This document shows, piece by piece, positions 8,564 to 16,884 of a DNA stretch of 64,000 bases. Numbering within the stretch: position 1 is the stretch's first letter; each line of letters opens with the position of its first letter. This DNA is from Jeotgalibacillus salarius (GTDB lineage: Bacteria > Bacillota > Bacilli > Bacillales > Jeotgalibacillaceae): contig NZ_SORX01000003.1 in the NCBI RefSeq assembly GCF_004405125.1, positions 1-64,000 on the forward strand, written 5' to 3'. A program made the translations under genes and the position numbers. The notes under the pieces were generated by a model. The model was not told the DNA's origin. It ran no database searches and saw only the letters and a list, made by a program, of their open reading frames with translations.

Positions 8564-9394
8564 TTACCCCTCCAACTCCACTATTTTTCTGCCAGTCATC
8601 TCTAGTGCCAACTCAACACCTTTTTTCATTGTGCTGGTGGTAATGAATCTATCCAAATCAATGCCCAGATTCACAATCGTTTGAGCAATTTCCGGGCGTA
8701 TGCCTACGAGCATGCATTTTGCGCCTACCAGGTGAACAGCTTCTGCTGCCTGGATAATATGATGAGCGACCATTGTATCTACGACAGGTACGCCTGTAAT
8801 GTCAATCAGCACGACCTCTGAGCGATGGTTTACCACTCCGTCAAGCAGATTTTCCATCACAAGTCTTGCACGCTCTGTGTCAATTGTTCCGACCAGCGGC
8901 ATGACTGAAATCTGGTCAACTACCGGGATTAATGGAGCAGAGAGCTCCTGAAGCGCCATCTTTTGCAACGATACGGTTTTTTCCCATGTTTCAGCATAAG
9001 TTTGTACAATTTCATTTGAAATAGGGGTCATCCATTTATCAAGCAGCTCAAGATAATCGCCTTCACGTTCTTTATCAATACTTCCATATTGGACTAAGTT
9101 TTCCTGCACAGTATGTACAAATTCTCTCAATCCTTTCATAACCAGCGCAACTGGCCAGCCGAGCCTCACAACCTTATCAGAGAAGTTTACAAGTTTCACC
9201 TTGTACTCTCTGCCTTTGTCTTTAAGATTCAGAAGAATAATGTCAAAAAAGTCCGTGCTTGTTGATTCAAATATATGCTGAGGCATCACGTCAATGATGC
9301 GTTCTTCTCCATCGTTGATCAGCCTGTCCTTCCAAATCTTTTCGAGCTCTTCGCGATGTTCTTCGATATGCCCGGCTATTTTGTTATACAAAGA
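8564..9394 (-). CDS. rsbR: RsbR (RsbRA-type), stressosome sensor co-antagonist
   Basis: 276 aa from TTG. The N-terminal half is a non-haem globin-like sensor domain and is diverged; the C-terminal STAS domain is highly conserved, with PLVGTIDTERA and GVPVVDTMVAHH carrying the two phosphorylatable threonines (Thr171 and Thr205 in B. subtilis). The frame opens at GTG 9400, but AGAGGTG sits directly on that codon, whereas TTG at 9394 has a 5-nt spacing, so I prefer the TTG. It is the first gene of the sigB operon. Confidence 0.93.
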   Translation of the reverse strand, partial: SLYNKIAGHIEEHREELEKIWKDRLINDGEERIIDVMPQHIFESTSTDFFDIILLNLKDKGREYKVKLVNFSDKVVRLGWPVALVMKGLREFVHTVQENLVQYGSIDKEREGDYLELLDKWMTPISNEIVQTYAETWEKTVSLQKMALQELSAPLIPVVDQISVMPLVGTIDTERARLVMENLLDGVVNHRSEVVLIDITGVPVVDTMVAHHIIQAAEAVHLVGAKCMLVGIRPEIAQTIVNLGIDLDRFITTSTMKKGVELALEMTGRKIVELEG

Positions 9395-9436
9395 ATTCAC
9401 CTCTTACCTATCATTCTATATTCGTACTTATGTTCC

Positions 9437-9465
9437 ATTATAGATGAGTGTAGCCTGTGGGTCTA
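9437..9465 (-). promoter_or_regulatory. SigA-type promoter of the rsbR-sigB operon
   Basis: On the minus strand TAGACC (9460-9465), a 17-nt spacer and a perfect TATAAT (9437-9442) lie about 40 bp upstream of rsbR and just past the mazF terminator. Confidence 0.7.
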
Positions 9466-9472
9466 TTCATAA

Positions 9473-9502
9473 GAAAAAAAACGCTCCACAAAGAGCGTTT
9501 TC
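9473..9502 (-). terminator. Terminator after mazF
   Basis: On the minus strand AAAACGCTC, a short loop, GAGCGTTTT and further T residues. It insulates the sigB operon from alr-mazEF. Confidence 0.85.
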
Positions 9503-9506
9503 CACA

Positions 9507-9857
9507 TTAGAGGTCAACCAAGCCAAGGCTGATTTGAAGTGCCTCGTCTACCTTATCCATCGTCTCGTCATCCAGATGGGTTATTTTGTCTGTTAATCGT
9601 TGTTTGTCTAACGTTCTGATCTGTTCCAGCAAAATAACTGAATCACGTTCAAAGCCGTTACGCTTTGAACTGATTTCAACGTGGGTAGGGAGCTTGGCTT
9701 TTTGAATCTGTGCTGTAATTGCGGCGACCACTACTGTGGGGCTAAACCGATTTCCGATGTCGTTTTGGATGATGAGAACGGGGCGGACTCCACCTTGCTC
9801 TGAACCGACAACGGGAGATAGGTCAGCAAAAAATACGTCTCCACGCTTCACTATCAA
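9507..9857 (-). CDS. mazF: MazF/NdoA (EndoA) mRNA interferase toxin
   Basis: 116 aa from the TTG at 9857, the same length as B. subtilis EndoA. The family core [20 protein letters not shown] is followed by the conserved [20 protein letters not shown] segment. EndoA cleaves RNA at UACAU in B. subtilis. The frame can be read from a GTG at 9872, but the GGGGGA run ahead of the TTG and the family length favour the TTG. It follows its antitoxin gene with a 4-bp gap. Confidence 0.93.
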   Translation of the reverse strand: MIVKRGDVFFADLSPVVGSEQGGVRPVLIIQNDIGNRFSPTVVVAAITAQIQKAKLPTHVEISSKRNGFERDSVILLEQIRTLDKQRLTDKITHLDDETMDKVDEALQISLGLVDL

Positions 9858-9861
9858 AGCG

Positions 9862-10143
9862 TTATCCCCCACTTACCAGTCGTTCAATGGTATGGTCTGC
9901 TTCGTATTCTGCCTGAAGTGCTTCCGAAGCCATTGATAAATTGATTTTCGCCATTTCCATATAGCCCCGGCGCATAGCATCCTGAGTTTGTTTTCTGCGT
10001 CTGTCACGGACATAAGATTTTGTTGCGCGATAAATACAATCGCTGCAGCTTAATTCTTCTTTCTCCGCAAACGCTTCCAGTTCTGTGAGCAGTTGCTTTG
10101 GTAAACGTACCAAGATTTCTGTTGTTGCGCTGGATTCCGACAC
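9862..10143 (-). CDS. mazE: MazE/EndoAI antitoxin (ribbon-helix-helix)
   Basis: 93 aa with an N-terminal ribbon-helix-helix segment ([17 protein letters not shown], about 10-26) and a charged C-terminal toxin-binding tail. GTG start with GGAGGTG 6 nt upstream. This is the standard antitoxin-first order, located between alr and the sigB operon as in B. subtilis. Confidence 0.9.
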   Translation of the reverse strand: MSESSATTEILVRLPKQLLTELEAFAEKEELSCSDCIYRATKSYVRDRRRKQTQDAMRRGYMEMAKINLSMASEALQAEYEADHTIERLVSGG

Positions 10144-10294
10144 AAACTACACCTCCACCATCATGCGTACCTATTTTTTGTTATCAATTATTCTCTTGTT
10201 CATTCATCATTCAAGTCCATGTTTATATTAACACTAAATGTGGAACCTGAAAAGGTACTCTGAGAAAATATCTGACAATTCTTTGCAAAAATGA

Positions 10295-11449
10295 TTAATT
10301 AAGATGATTAAAGACCTTATTTTTTATACCGTTTTTCCTATAAATCCGTGGAACCCGTGCTGCTAAAAGACAGGCAGATTCATAGTGAATGGTGCCATTG
10401 TGGGCCGCGATATCATCCAATAGAATACGATCTTCACCCTCGCTTCCAACTAGAATGACTGTTGTCCCTTCTTTCATTTCAAAAGGAAGCCTGATCATGC
10501 ACTGATCCATGCAGACCCGTCCGACGATCTCTGCACGCTGTCCTCCTGCAATCACTTCAAACCCCTGCATTTGCCTGATCCACCCATCAGCATAACCAAT
10601 TGGCAGCGTTGCAATCCATTCGTCCTGTCCTGCTGTGTAAGTGGCGCCGTAACTGACTTTCCCGCCCTGCTTCAGCTTTTTAACCTGAACGATCTTCGTG
10701 AACAGGGACAGCGCCGGGTTTAACCGCACAGGCATTTCACTGCGAATGTCACCTGAAGGCACTAGTCCGTACATTGAGACCCCGAACCGGACAGCATTAA
10801 AAGCCGTATTATCCCGCAAAAAAGCACCTGCACTATTAGAAGCGTGAATCATCTTCGGCTCGTGATTTAACACATTCAGATATTCCATGAAACGCTCATG
10901 CTGCTGATCAGCATAAGCCCGGTCAGGCTCGTCCGCTGTTGCAAAATGAGTAAACGCGCCTTCAATTTGCAGCTGCGTATAATCCGATGCAAGCCTTTCC
11001 GCTTCCATCAGGTCATTTTTTTCAGTAAAGCCCAGCCGGCCCATACCTGTATCAATTTTAAGATGAATATTAAGTGTTTCATGGTCTAAAAATCCCCGTG
11101 CCGCTTTCATCCACGCTGCTGAAAATACAGTGAGACGTATTCCGTGCTGTGCGGCAATACCCGCATCTTCAGGACGTGTTGCGCCAAGCACCAGAATCGG
11201 AGCGGTAAAACCGTGCTTTCTCAGAAAAAGTGCTTCATCTAAAAACGCAACTGCAAGCCATTCCGCTCCGCTCTCAAGTGCTGTTTCCGCAACTTCCAAA
11301 TAGCCATGTCCATAAGCATTCGCTTTTACAACTGCCATAATGACTGTGTCTTTATGAAGCTGTTCAGACAGTTGACTGATATTGTAACTGATCGCATCCA
11401 GATCAACTTCAATCCAGGTATCTCTGTAAAATTCGCTGTTTGTCATCAT
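10295..11449 (-). CDS. alr: Alanine racemase
   Basis: 384 aa fold-type III PLP enzyme. The PLP lysine is Lys42 in VVKANAYGHG and the second catalytic base is Tyr267 in KVSYGATY; the C-terminal GRVCMDQ motif is present. It interconverts L- and D-alanine, giving D-Ala for peptidoglycan and for the Ddl and MurF enzymes encoded further along the same strand. Confidence 0.96.
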   Translation of the reverse strand: MMTNSEFYRDTWIEVDLDAISYNISQLSEQLHKDTVIMAVVKANAYGHGYLEVAETALESGAEWLAVAFLDEALFLRKHGFTAPILVLGATRPEDAGIAAQHGIRLTVFSAAWMKAARGFLDHETLNIHLKIDTGMGRLGFTEKNDLMEAERLASDYTQLQIEGAFTHFATADEPDRAYADQQHERFMEYLNVLNHEPKMIHASNSAGAFLRDNTAFNAVRFGVSMYGLVPSGDIRSEMPVRLNPALSLFTKIVQVKKLKQGGKVSYGATYTAGQDEWIATLPIGYADGWIRQMQGFEVIAGGQRAEIVGRVCMDQCMIRLPFEMKEGTTVILVGSEGEDRILLDDIAAHNGTIHYESACLLAARVPRIYRKNGIKNKVFNHLN

Positions 11450-11494
11450 ATGGCACCTTCTCTTATAACAGGATTCTCTCCTGTCAGGATGCCG

Positions 11495-12508
11495 TTATTT
11501 TATCATAGACCCTTGAACTGAGCGAGCTACTTCGAGCATTTCTTCCTGTGTCAGATCATGGGAAGCAAGAAGATAACTTACACCATTGTAGGTCCACTCA
11601 AGTGAATGCTCTGTCATTGCGCCTACTGCAAAACCGAGATCTGCCATTTCTCCTGACGCCTCAGAGGTTGTCAGCATCACTGGCGCAGCATCCAGCTTCT
11701 CCTGAATAATGGTATAACTTTTTGCTCCTTCATATGTCAGGATCATGCGGCTTCCGTTATCTGTTTTCACTTCTTTTTCTTCCGTCAGGGCAGCCCCTTC
11801 AATTTCTGCTGTCGGGTAAAGCACAGCCCAATCCTCTGTTTCTTCACCATCACCGGATACCGGCATTTCAAGCTGGGCACCCATCATATTCTTCTCAAGG
11901 TTAAAATCACTCTTGTCGAATGACGCTTCATAATCCACTTCACTGAAGCTCAGCTCAATCTTCACGTTCCCTTCCTCATCCTTCACCTTCACGTCTGTAG
12001 GTGCCAGTGTTTTTTTATCAAAAATAACCTGCTGGAGAGGGAACATATGCTGATGCTTGTACCTGGTTTTCGTATCAAATACATATTGTCCTTCTTTTTC
12101 AGTAAAGACTGCTTCCTTGTCTTCCTGAATATCCTTTACAAGAGATTCTGCCAGATAAGCCTGACTGCCGTTTGAAGGCCAGTCACTCTGGAAGCGGAAG
12201 CTTTTATTGAGTGCCGGCGTCAGTACAAATACACCTTCGTCGTTTCTGATAATCATCTGGCTTTGCTTATCTTCAGCATGCTTCAGGTGAACACGGTAAA
12301 AGTGAGGTTTCATATGCCACACTTCCACATCGTATTCCTGAGGAGTTTCCCCAGTTTTAAATACCATTTTCGCCTTTGCTTTGTAGCTGTCTGTCTGCTC
12401 CACCTTGTCCATTAAATCCTTAGCCGCTTCTTCCCTTGTCTTCTCACCGCACGCAGCCAGCAGCATCACTAAAAAGACCGTTATCAAACAGAGAGCGATT
12501 TTCTTCAT
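11495..12508 (-). CDS. ydcC: YdcC-like outer-surface lipoprotein (LolA-like fold)
   Basis: 337 aa from ATG 12508, which follows GGGGAGG at 5 nt; an upstream frame extension to 12586 lacks a good site and would bury the signal peptide. The lipobox is LLAAC near residue 20, so the mature protein should be anchored to the membrane by a lipidated cysteine. The rest resembles B. subtilis YdcC, a protein of the LolA/sporulation lipoprotein type located between acpS and alr. The molecular role is not known. Confidence 0.85.
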   Translation of the reverse strand: MKKIALCLITVFLVMLLAACGEKTREEAAKDLMDKVEQTDSYKAKAKMVFKTGETPQEYDVEVWHMKPHFYRVHLKHAEDKQSQMIIRNDEGVFVLTPALNKSFRFQSDWPSNGSQAYLAESLVKDIQEDKEAVFTEKEGQYVFDTKTRYKHQHMFPLQQVIFDKKTLAPTDVKVKDEEGNVKIELSFSEVDYEASFDKSDFNLEKNMMGAQLEMPVSGDGEETEDWAVLYPTAEIEGAALTEEKEVKTDNGSRMILTYEGAKSYTIIQEKLDAAPVMLTTSEASGEMADLGFAVGAMTEHSLEWTYNGVSYLLASHDLTQEEMLEVARSVQGSMIK

Positions 12509-12587
12509 GGTTTCCTCCCCTTCACTCATTAAGCGTCTTTGCCAATGCACTCTAAGTGTATGAAAGGAGATGGGCTTGTATGACATG

Positions 12588-12884
12588 AAAAGCGGAGGGT
12601 GCTCGTTCAGCTCCGACAGGCATAAGACGCGGAGCGGGAAAAGGGTGCACTTCCCCTTTTTCGCTGCGTGACTTATGACCCGAGGAGCTAGCGCCCGGAG
12701 CTGGACAACATGAAAAGCGGAAGCGGGCGTTTAGGGCGTATGCGCTGGACTGAAGCGATTAAGATAAAGGAAACACGGTGAACAGAGTGAGCCGATGTTG
12801 ACTGATCGAAATGAGCTGCGGGAAGCGCACTAGTCCCTGCGAGCCGGAGCTGGACAAGTAGAAAAGCGGAGGCGGGCGTTTTTG
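12588..12884. repeat. Interspersed intergenic repeat block ('gaaaagcgg' type)
   Basis: Three successive units each begin with gaaaagcgga (12588, 12713 and 12862). The first two run through to ggagctggacaa; the last is truncated after cgggcgttttt. GC content is higher than in the neighbouring genes and no convincing ORF is present. I recall similar blocks as common intergenic repeats of Bacillaceae genomes. Confidence 0.65.
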
Positions 12885-12911
12885 GGGACGGACACAACAT
12901 TCAAATTAGCA

Positions 12912-13019
12912 AATTGCTACCGCTCACCCGGTGCATTACTACAACTTCCCGGGTGGATTGCTACCTACTGCGTGCGGAACGCTACAACCTGCACAGTAAT
13001 TGCTGCATCTCCGGACCTC
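12912..13019. repeat. Degenerate tandem array A, 21-22 bp period
   Basis: Five units start at 12912, 12934, 12956, 12977 and 12998. They share a core close to ATTGCTAC (ATTACTAC, AACGCTAC and ATTGCTGC variants) followed by about 13 variable GC-rich positions. The array lies between the acpS terminator and the 'gaaaagcgg' repeat block. No protein is likely to be encoded. Confidence 0.7.
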
Positions 13020-13055
13020 GCGCGAGCTGCGAATCCCGCCATGCACGCGATTCAC

Positions 13056-13089
13056 ATAAAAAGACAGGCGTACCTACTCGCCTGTCTTC
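13056..13089 (-). terminator. Terminator overlapping the end of acpS
   Basis: On the minus strand AAGACAGGCG, an 8-nt loop, CGCCTGTCTT and TTT. The upstream arm is formed by the last codons of acpS and its stop. Confidence 0.85.
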
Positions 13090-13430
13090 TCTATCACTAC
13101 CTGCGCGGCAGCATATTCTTTTGTATGGGTAATACTCACGTGTACTTTATAATCCGAATTGTAAATGTAAGGACGTCCTGAATCCTCTTTTAAAATTTCT
13201 ATATTCTGAAAAGATAATTCACGTCCAATGCCGCAGCCAAGTGCTTTAGCATAAGCTTCTTTGACCGCAAATCTCCCTGCGAGAAATTCAATTTTTCTAT
13301 TTTTTCCAAGCAGCTCAAACTGTTTCTGCTCCCGCTCAGTCAGCACGCGGCTGCTTATTTTCGGCTGTCTTTCCAGCAGTTTTGCAATCCGGTCTATTTC
13401 TACGATATCCAAGCCGATTCCATGAATCAT
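13074..13430 (-). CDS. acpS: Holo-[acyl-carrier-protein] synthase
   Basis: 118 aa from ATG 13430 (AAAGGTGA, 5 nt spacing); the frame can be read three codons further to a GTG without a site. The AcpS signatures GIGLDIVEI (residues 4-12) and FLAGRFAVKEAYAKA (about 50-64) are present, with a terminal beta segment. It transfers 4'-phosphopantetheine from CoA to ACP. It is divergent from the rhomboid gene. Confidence 0.95.
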   Translation of the reverse strand: MIHGIGLDIVEIDRIAKLLERQPKISSRVLTEREQKQFELLGKNRKIEFLAGRFAVKEAYAKALGCGIGRELSFQNIEILKEDSGRPYIYNSDYKVHVSITHTKEYAAAQVVIEKTGE

Positions 13431-13495
13431 CTGAGTCACCTTTTTCGTATAAAATCCTGTATGATTAAATTAATCAGTTACAGGGAGGATTTCAT

Positions 13496-14092
13496 TTGTT
13501 TTTACGTACTGAAAGCTTATCACAGTTTATCAGGTTTTACCCTGTCGTATCGCTGTTGATTTTGATACATGCGCTTGTATTTATTGCCACTTCCATTCCG
13601 GGTGGTACTGGATGGAATGTTCTTTTGTCTCTGGCTGGAATCAATGGTTTGATTTCCGAGGGAGAATACTGGCGGCTTGTCACACCGATCTTTGCACACG
13701 CTGATCTGTGGCATGTTCTGTTTAACACTTTTTCTTTAGTGTTGTTTGCACCGGCGCTTGAGCGGCTTCTTGGGTCATTCCAGTTTATCGTCGTGTACAT
13801 GCTTGCAGGTATTATTGCCAACGTAGCAACCTGGATGCTGCAGCCTCCCGATTATCTCTCAGTCGGCGCTAGCGGGGCGATCTTTGGATTATTCGGTCTG
13901 TATGGGGCGATCTGGCTCATTTACAAACAGGCTGCCCCGATGGAAATCAGGCAGGTCATGGTACCCGTTATCGTCATCAGTGTTGTCATGACGTTTTTCG
14001 GATCAAACATCAACATAACCGCGCACCTTGCAGGACTTGCAGCCGGTATATTCATTGGTTTGTTCATCTTTCAGCAGCGGCGACGTGAATAG
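13496..14092 (+). CDS. Rhomboid family intramembrane serine protease (YdcA type)
   Basis: 198 aa with six transmembrane segments. The catalytic serine is Ser126 in GASGAIFG and the catalytic histidine is His177 in TAHLAG; the HxxxN motif is His73-x3-Asn77. The start is TTG with GGGAGG 7 nt upstream. Synteny with B. subtilis ydcA, divergent from acpS, supports the assignment. The substrate is unknown. Confidence 0.92.
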   Translation: MFLRTESLSQFIRFYPVVSLLILIHALVFIATSIPGGTGWNVLLSLAGINGLISEGEYWRLVTPIFAHADLWHVLFNTFSLVLFAPALERLLGSFQFIVVYMLAGIIANVATWMLQPPDYLSVGASGAIFGLFGLYGAIWLIYKQAAPMEIRQVMVPVIVISVVMTFFGSNINITAHLAGLAAGIFIGLFIFQQRRRE

Positions 14093-14127
14093 AAAATGCC
14101 TGGAGCTCAGTGGCTCCAGGCATTTTT
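14093..14127. terminator. Bidirectional terminator, rhomboid / ydbT
   Basis: AAAATGCCTGGAGC and its exact complement flank a 6-nt loop, with T runs on both strands. It separates the converging rhomboid and ydbT genes. Confidence 0.88.
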
Positions 14128-14131
14128 CACG

Positions 14132-15652
14132 TTAATGACCTTCAACTTCAGGATCTAACCTGACCGGATCATGCACCTTTTTCACTTCTGCTTCAGGACT
14201 ATACCATTCCATCAGCAGTTCTGCATCGTCCTGCGCTACATGTGCAATACTGCTGTGACTTCCGCTGGCAAAAGATTTAATCGTTGAATGAATCGTTGCG
14301 ACATCACCTCTGCGCTGGAAGATCGTCTGCGTCCACGCAAGGGATTGTATCCGCTTCTTCTTCATATACACAATCTGTTTACTGAATCCGCGGTACTTCA
14401 ACGTCAGCTGATCATGAGAAGCACTCCAGCCGGCAGTTTTGTACTGAAGCCAGCCAAGTCCGGCAGCAAGCGGAATCAATACGAGTGAAATAAGACCAAG
14501 CGGGAAAAAGAAGTAAGACACCGGCCCGATGATGACAAGCGAAAATAGCATCTTCCAGAATATATATCGCTTTAGAGATCGCTTCGGCACGCCTGTAAAT
14601 GCTGTTTTCCATTGATAATCCGGCATAATTTCGTTGAGAATTGGAAATGCCTCTTTTTCACGAATCATCGGGAGCAGCCTGATCGCATTGGAATCTTTTT
14701 CAAGCACCGAACCACCCGCACTTTCAATCGTGACAGAGGTATAACCAAAAGGTTCTCTTGCAATATTCTGATCAAATCGGATACCCTGAATTCTTTTCAA
14801 AGGAACAGTGGTCTGTTTCTTTTCAAGCAGACCTCTTGTAATCACAATGTCCTTATCAACCAATTTCACTGTGAAATCTGCATAACGGAGAAAAGTCATA
14901 CCTACAGCAATCAGCCAGGCAATTAAAAATACAAATACTGCCGCAACACCCGCGAGCAGAAATCCTGTCTCTACAATATCAACAAGTTCTTCAAAAACGG
15001 CTTCGTAAGGAATAAATTCTCCGAACTGTGATAGAAATATCAGCACACCACCGAGTACAACACCCGCGCCTCCTGAAGTCGTTGCCATCACGATGAGATC
15101 TTTTGCGCTCATTTTATACAAAACACGCTCTTCCGGCTGTTCCTCAACAATTGAAGTGTCACCATCAAACTCTTCTGTATTACCTTCTTTAAGCTTTTTC
15201 TTTGCAGCAGATATAATACGATTCAGTTCATCTGCTTCCTCTTTCGTAATCGCCGTTAATTCGGCTTCTGATTCCTGACTCGCAGAGCTGCCCGCCGTTT
15301 CGACCTTAATTTTAACGAGCTTTAAAGGTCTGTGAAGGATGCCTTCTGTATAATTCAGGCTTTGAATACGCTCAAAAGGAATATATCGCTTTTTCTTAAC
15401 AAAGAGCCCCTGTTCAATTCTGAGCTCTCCTTCCTCAAGCCAGTACTTGAACCTCCACCATTTGATAACACCGAGAAATAAAAAAAGAATAATCATTGCA
15501 CCCATGATAAAGAATGGTAAATAGTCCAAAATTGACTCAGCTTCACCACGGTTCAAAAATACGAGTATCACAATCGGAATAAACGCTTCTTTTAACGTTT
15601 TCAGTGCATTCATGACGGTTGTAATCGGATGCAGGCGTTTCTCTTCAGACAT
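14132..15652 (-). CDS. ydbT: YdbT-like bacterial PH-domain membrane protein
   Basis: 506 aa. Two N-terminal hydrophobic pairs and a third C-terminal pair alternate with three bPH2 (DUF304) domains; each carries the typical KKKRYIPFERIQSL-like strand (about residue 87), repeated as KKQTTVPLKRIQGI (about 281) and KKKRIQSLAWTQ (about 432). It overlaps ydbS by 8 bp, so the two are made together. In B. subtilis the pair is reported to influence amylolysin resistance; the biochemical role is unclear. Confidence 0.88.
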   Translation of the reverse strand: MSEEKRLHPITTVMNALKTLKEAFIPIVILVFLNRGEAESILDYLPFFIMGAMIILFLFLGVIKWWRFKYWLEEGELRIEQGLFVKKKRYIPFERIQSLNYTEGILHRPLKLVKIKVETAGSSASQESEAELTAITKEEADELNRIISAAKKKLKEGNTEEFDGDTSIVEEQPEERVLYKMSAKDLIVMATTSGGAGVVLGGVLIFLSQFGEFIPYEAVFEELVDIVETGFLLAGVAAVFVFLIAWLIAVGMTFLRYADFTVKLVDKDIVITRGLLEKKQTTVPLKRIQGIRFDQNIAREPFGYTSVTIESAGGSVLEKDSNAIRLLPMIREKEAFPILNEIMPDYQWKTAFTGVPKRSLKRYIFWKMLFSLVIIGPVSYFFFPLGLISLVLIPLAAGLGWLQYKTAGWSASHDQLTLKYRGFSKQIVYMKKKRIQSLAWTQTIFQRRGDVATIHSTIKSFASGSHSSIAHVAQDDAELLMEWYSPEAEVKKVHDPVRLDPEVEGH

Positions 15653-16127
15653 CGTCTTCCGCCACCCTTGCTAAAGCAGAAATCGAGTCTCTCAGCTCAT
15701 CCGCTTCGTTAATATCAAGTGCAGGGATCTGATGAATCGTTGCTGCTGTTGAAATGCTGATCGTAGCTAGATTGTATTTACGCAAAATAGGCCCCTGCTC
15801 TGTATCAACGTGCTGCACGCGAACCATCGGCACAAGTGTACGTGTAATAATAAAAATCCCGTGCTGTAATTCTATTTCTTCTTCTCTTACTTCGTAGCGC
15901 CAGCGTTTCCACTTCAGTGTCGGCAAAACGAATACAAATAATATGATTTCAAGTATTAACGCTGCCACAGCGCCAATAATAAACCACACAGACCAGTCAA
16001 ATAAAATAGCCAATACCGTAACTGCTGCCCCCGCAAGCAAAGTAAATGCTGCAGAAATCCAGCCATACAGCTTCCAGACGGTTAAAGCCCGCTCTGAAAT
16101 CCGCATTTTAGGCTCCTGTCTCCCCAT
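15645..16127 (-). CDS. ydbS: YdbS-like bacterial PH-domain membrane protein
   Basis: 160 aa with two N-terminal transmembrane helices (about 18-38 and 43-64) followed by one bPH2 domain containing ITRTLVPMVRVQHVDTEQG. RBS AGGAGA precedes ATG 16127. It is the first gene of the two-gene ydbS-ydbT operon. Confidence 0.88.
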   Translation of the reverse strand: MGRQEPKMRISERALTVWKLYGWISAAFTLLAGAAVTVLAILFDWSVWFIIGAVAALILEIILFVFVLPTLKWKRWRYEVREEEIELQHGIFIITRTLVPMVRVQHVDTEQGPILRKYNLATISISTAATIHQIPALDINEADELRDSISALARVAEDDV

Positions 16128-16289
16128 CGTTTTCTCTCCTATCTATATGTCTCTTATGTACTTACTTTATCATACGAGTCCGGTTCCTTATATGTTTCAG
16201 AAATTTTTAGCGCAAATAGTTAAAAAAATGAAACTTTTCTCAAAAAAATCTGTATAGTAGAATATGAAATTATTGTAAGGAGGATTTAC

Positions 16290-16844
16290 ATGAACCCGGA
16301 TTTTTCTGAAGGGAATATGATGTGGATCGTGCTAAGCGTTATCACATTTATTACCGGTCTTATTCTTGCTTTTATCGGCCCGAACATGCTTCATTACTTA
16401 TTCTTTTCTTATGGTGATGTGATCACTATTCAGACACCGATGATCTCCAATATTTTGTTTGGTGCTTTCGGTCTTCTGCTCTCAGCCTTTTTCTTTTTCA
16501 TGTATAAGGAAGGAAAGGTTTTCAAAGGAGCCGGATTTGGGGCATTAGCTGTTGCACTCATAGTTCTTGTGCTGAGTGTTACAAACTACTCCATCTTAAG
16601 AGAGGAAAAGATTATACATAATGACTTATTTTCTTTCTCAGCAGATGAGTACGCCTGGAGTGAAATTGAGGGTGCAGTATTGCTGAAACAAAACGAAGAA
16701 GTGGAGCATGATACATTAATTCTTAAAATGAGTAATGGTGAAGATCTCGCGTTCCATAGAAATGGGCAGATGCAGAGTGCATTCCCTAAAATCGATGGTA
16801 TGCTGCAGTCCAATGGAATTATTTTTACGTTTGAAGAAAGATAA
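16290..16844 (+). CDS. membrane protein of unknown function
   Basis: 184 aa with a strong AAGGAGG site. Three hydrophobic segments (about 11-33, 52-71 and 79-99) precede a soluble tail with a pattern EYAWSEIEGAVL, of the type seen in small PH-like membrane-associated domains. I do not recognise a family. It is alone between ydbS (divergent) and cshA (convergent). Confidence 0.75.
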   Translation: MNPDFSEGNMMWIVLSVITFITGLILAFIGPNMLHYLFFSYGDVITIQTPMISNILFGAFGLLLSAFFFFMYKEGKVFKGAGFGALAVALIVLVLSVTNYSILREEKIIHNDLFSFSADEYAWSEIEGAVLLKQNEEVEHDTLILKMSNGEDLAFHRNGQMQSAFPKIDGMLQSNGIIFTFEER

Positions 16845-16876
16845 AAGCTGCTCCGGATTTCCGGAGCAGCTTTTTC
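16843..16876. terminator. Bidirectional terminator before cshA end
   Basis: AAAAGCTGCTCCGG and CCGGAGCAGCTTTTT form a perfect hairpin with a 3-4 nt loop, used by the convergent membrane protein gene and cshA. Confidence 0.88.
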
Positions 16877-16884
16877 ATACCTAA

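Noticed and set aside
12880-12890. GGGGACGGA in the ydcC-acpS spacer as a fragment of the 61-bp palindrome element
   Set aside because: Only about nine bases match, which is too little to claim relationship.
12882-13181. 99- and 72-codon ORFs in the ydcC-acpS spacer
   Set aside because: They overlap acpS, its terminator and array A, and have no RBS or family features.
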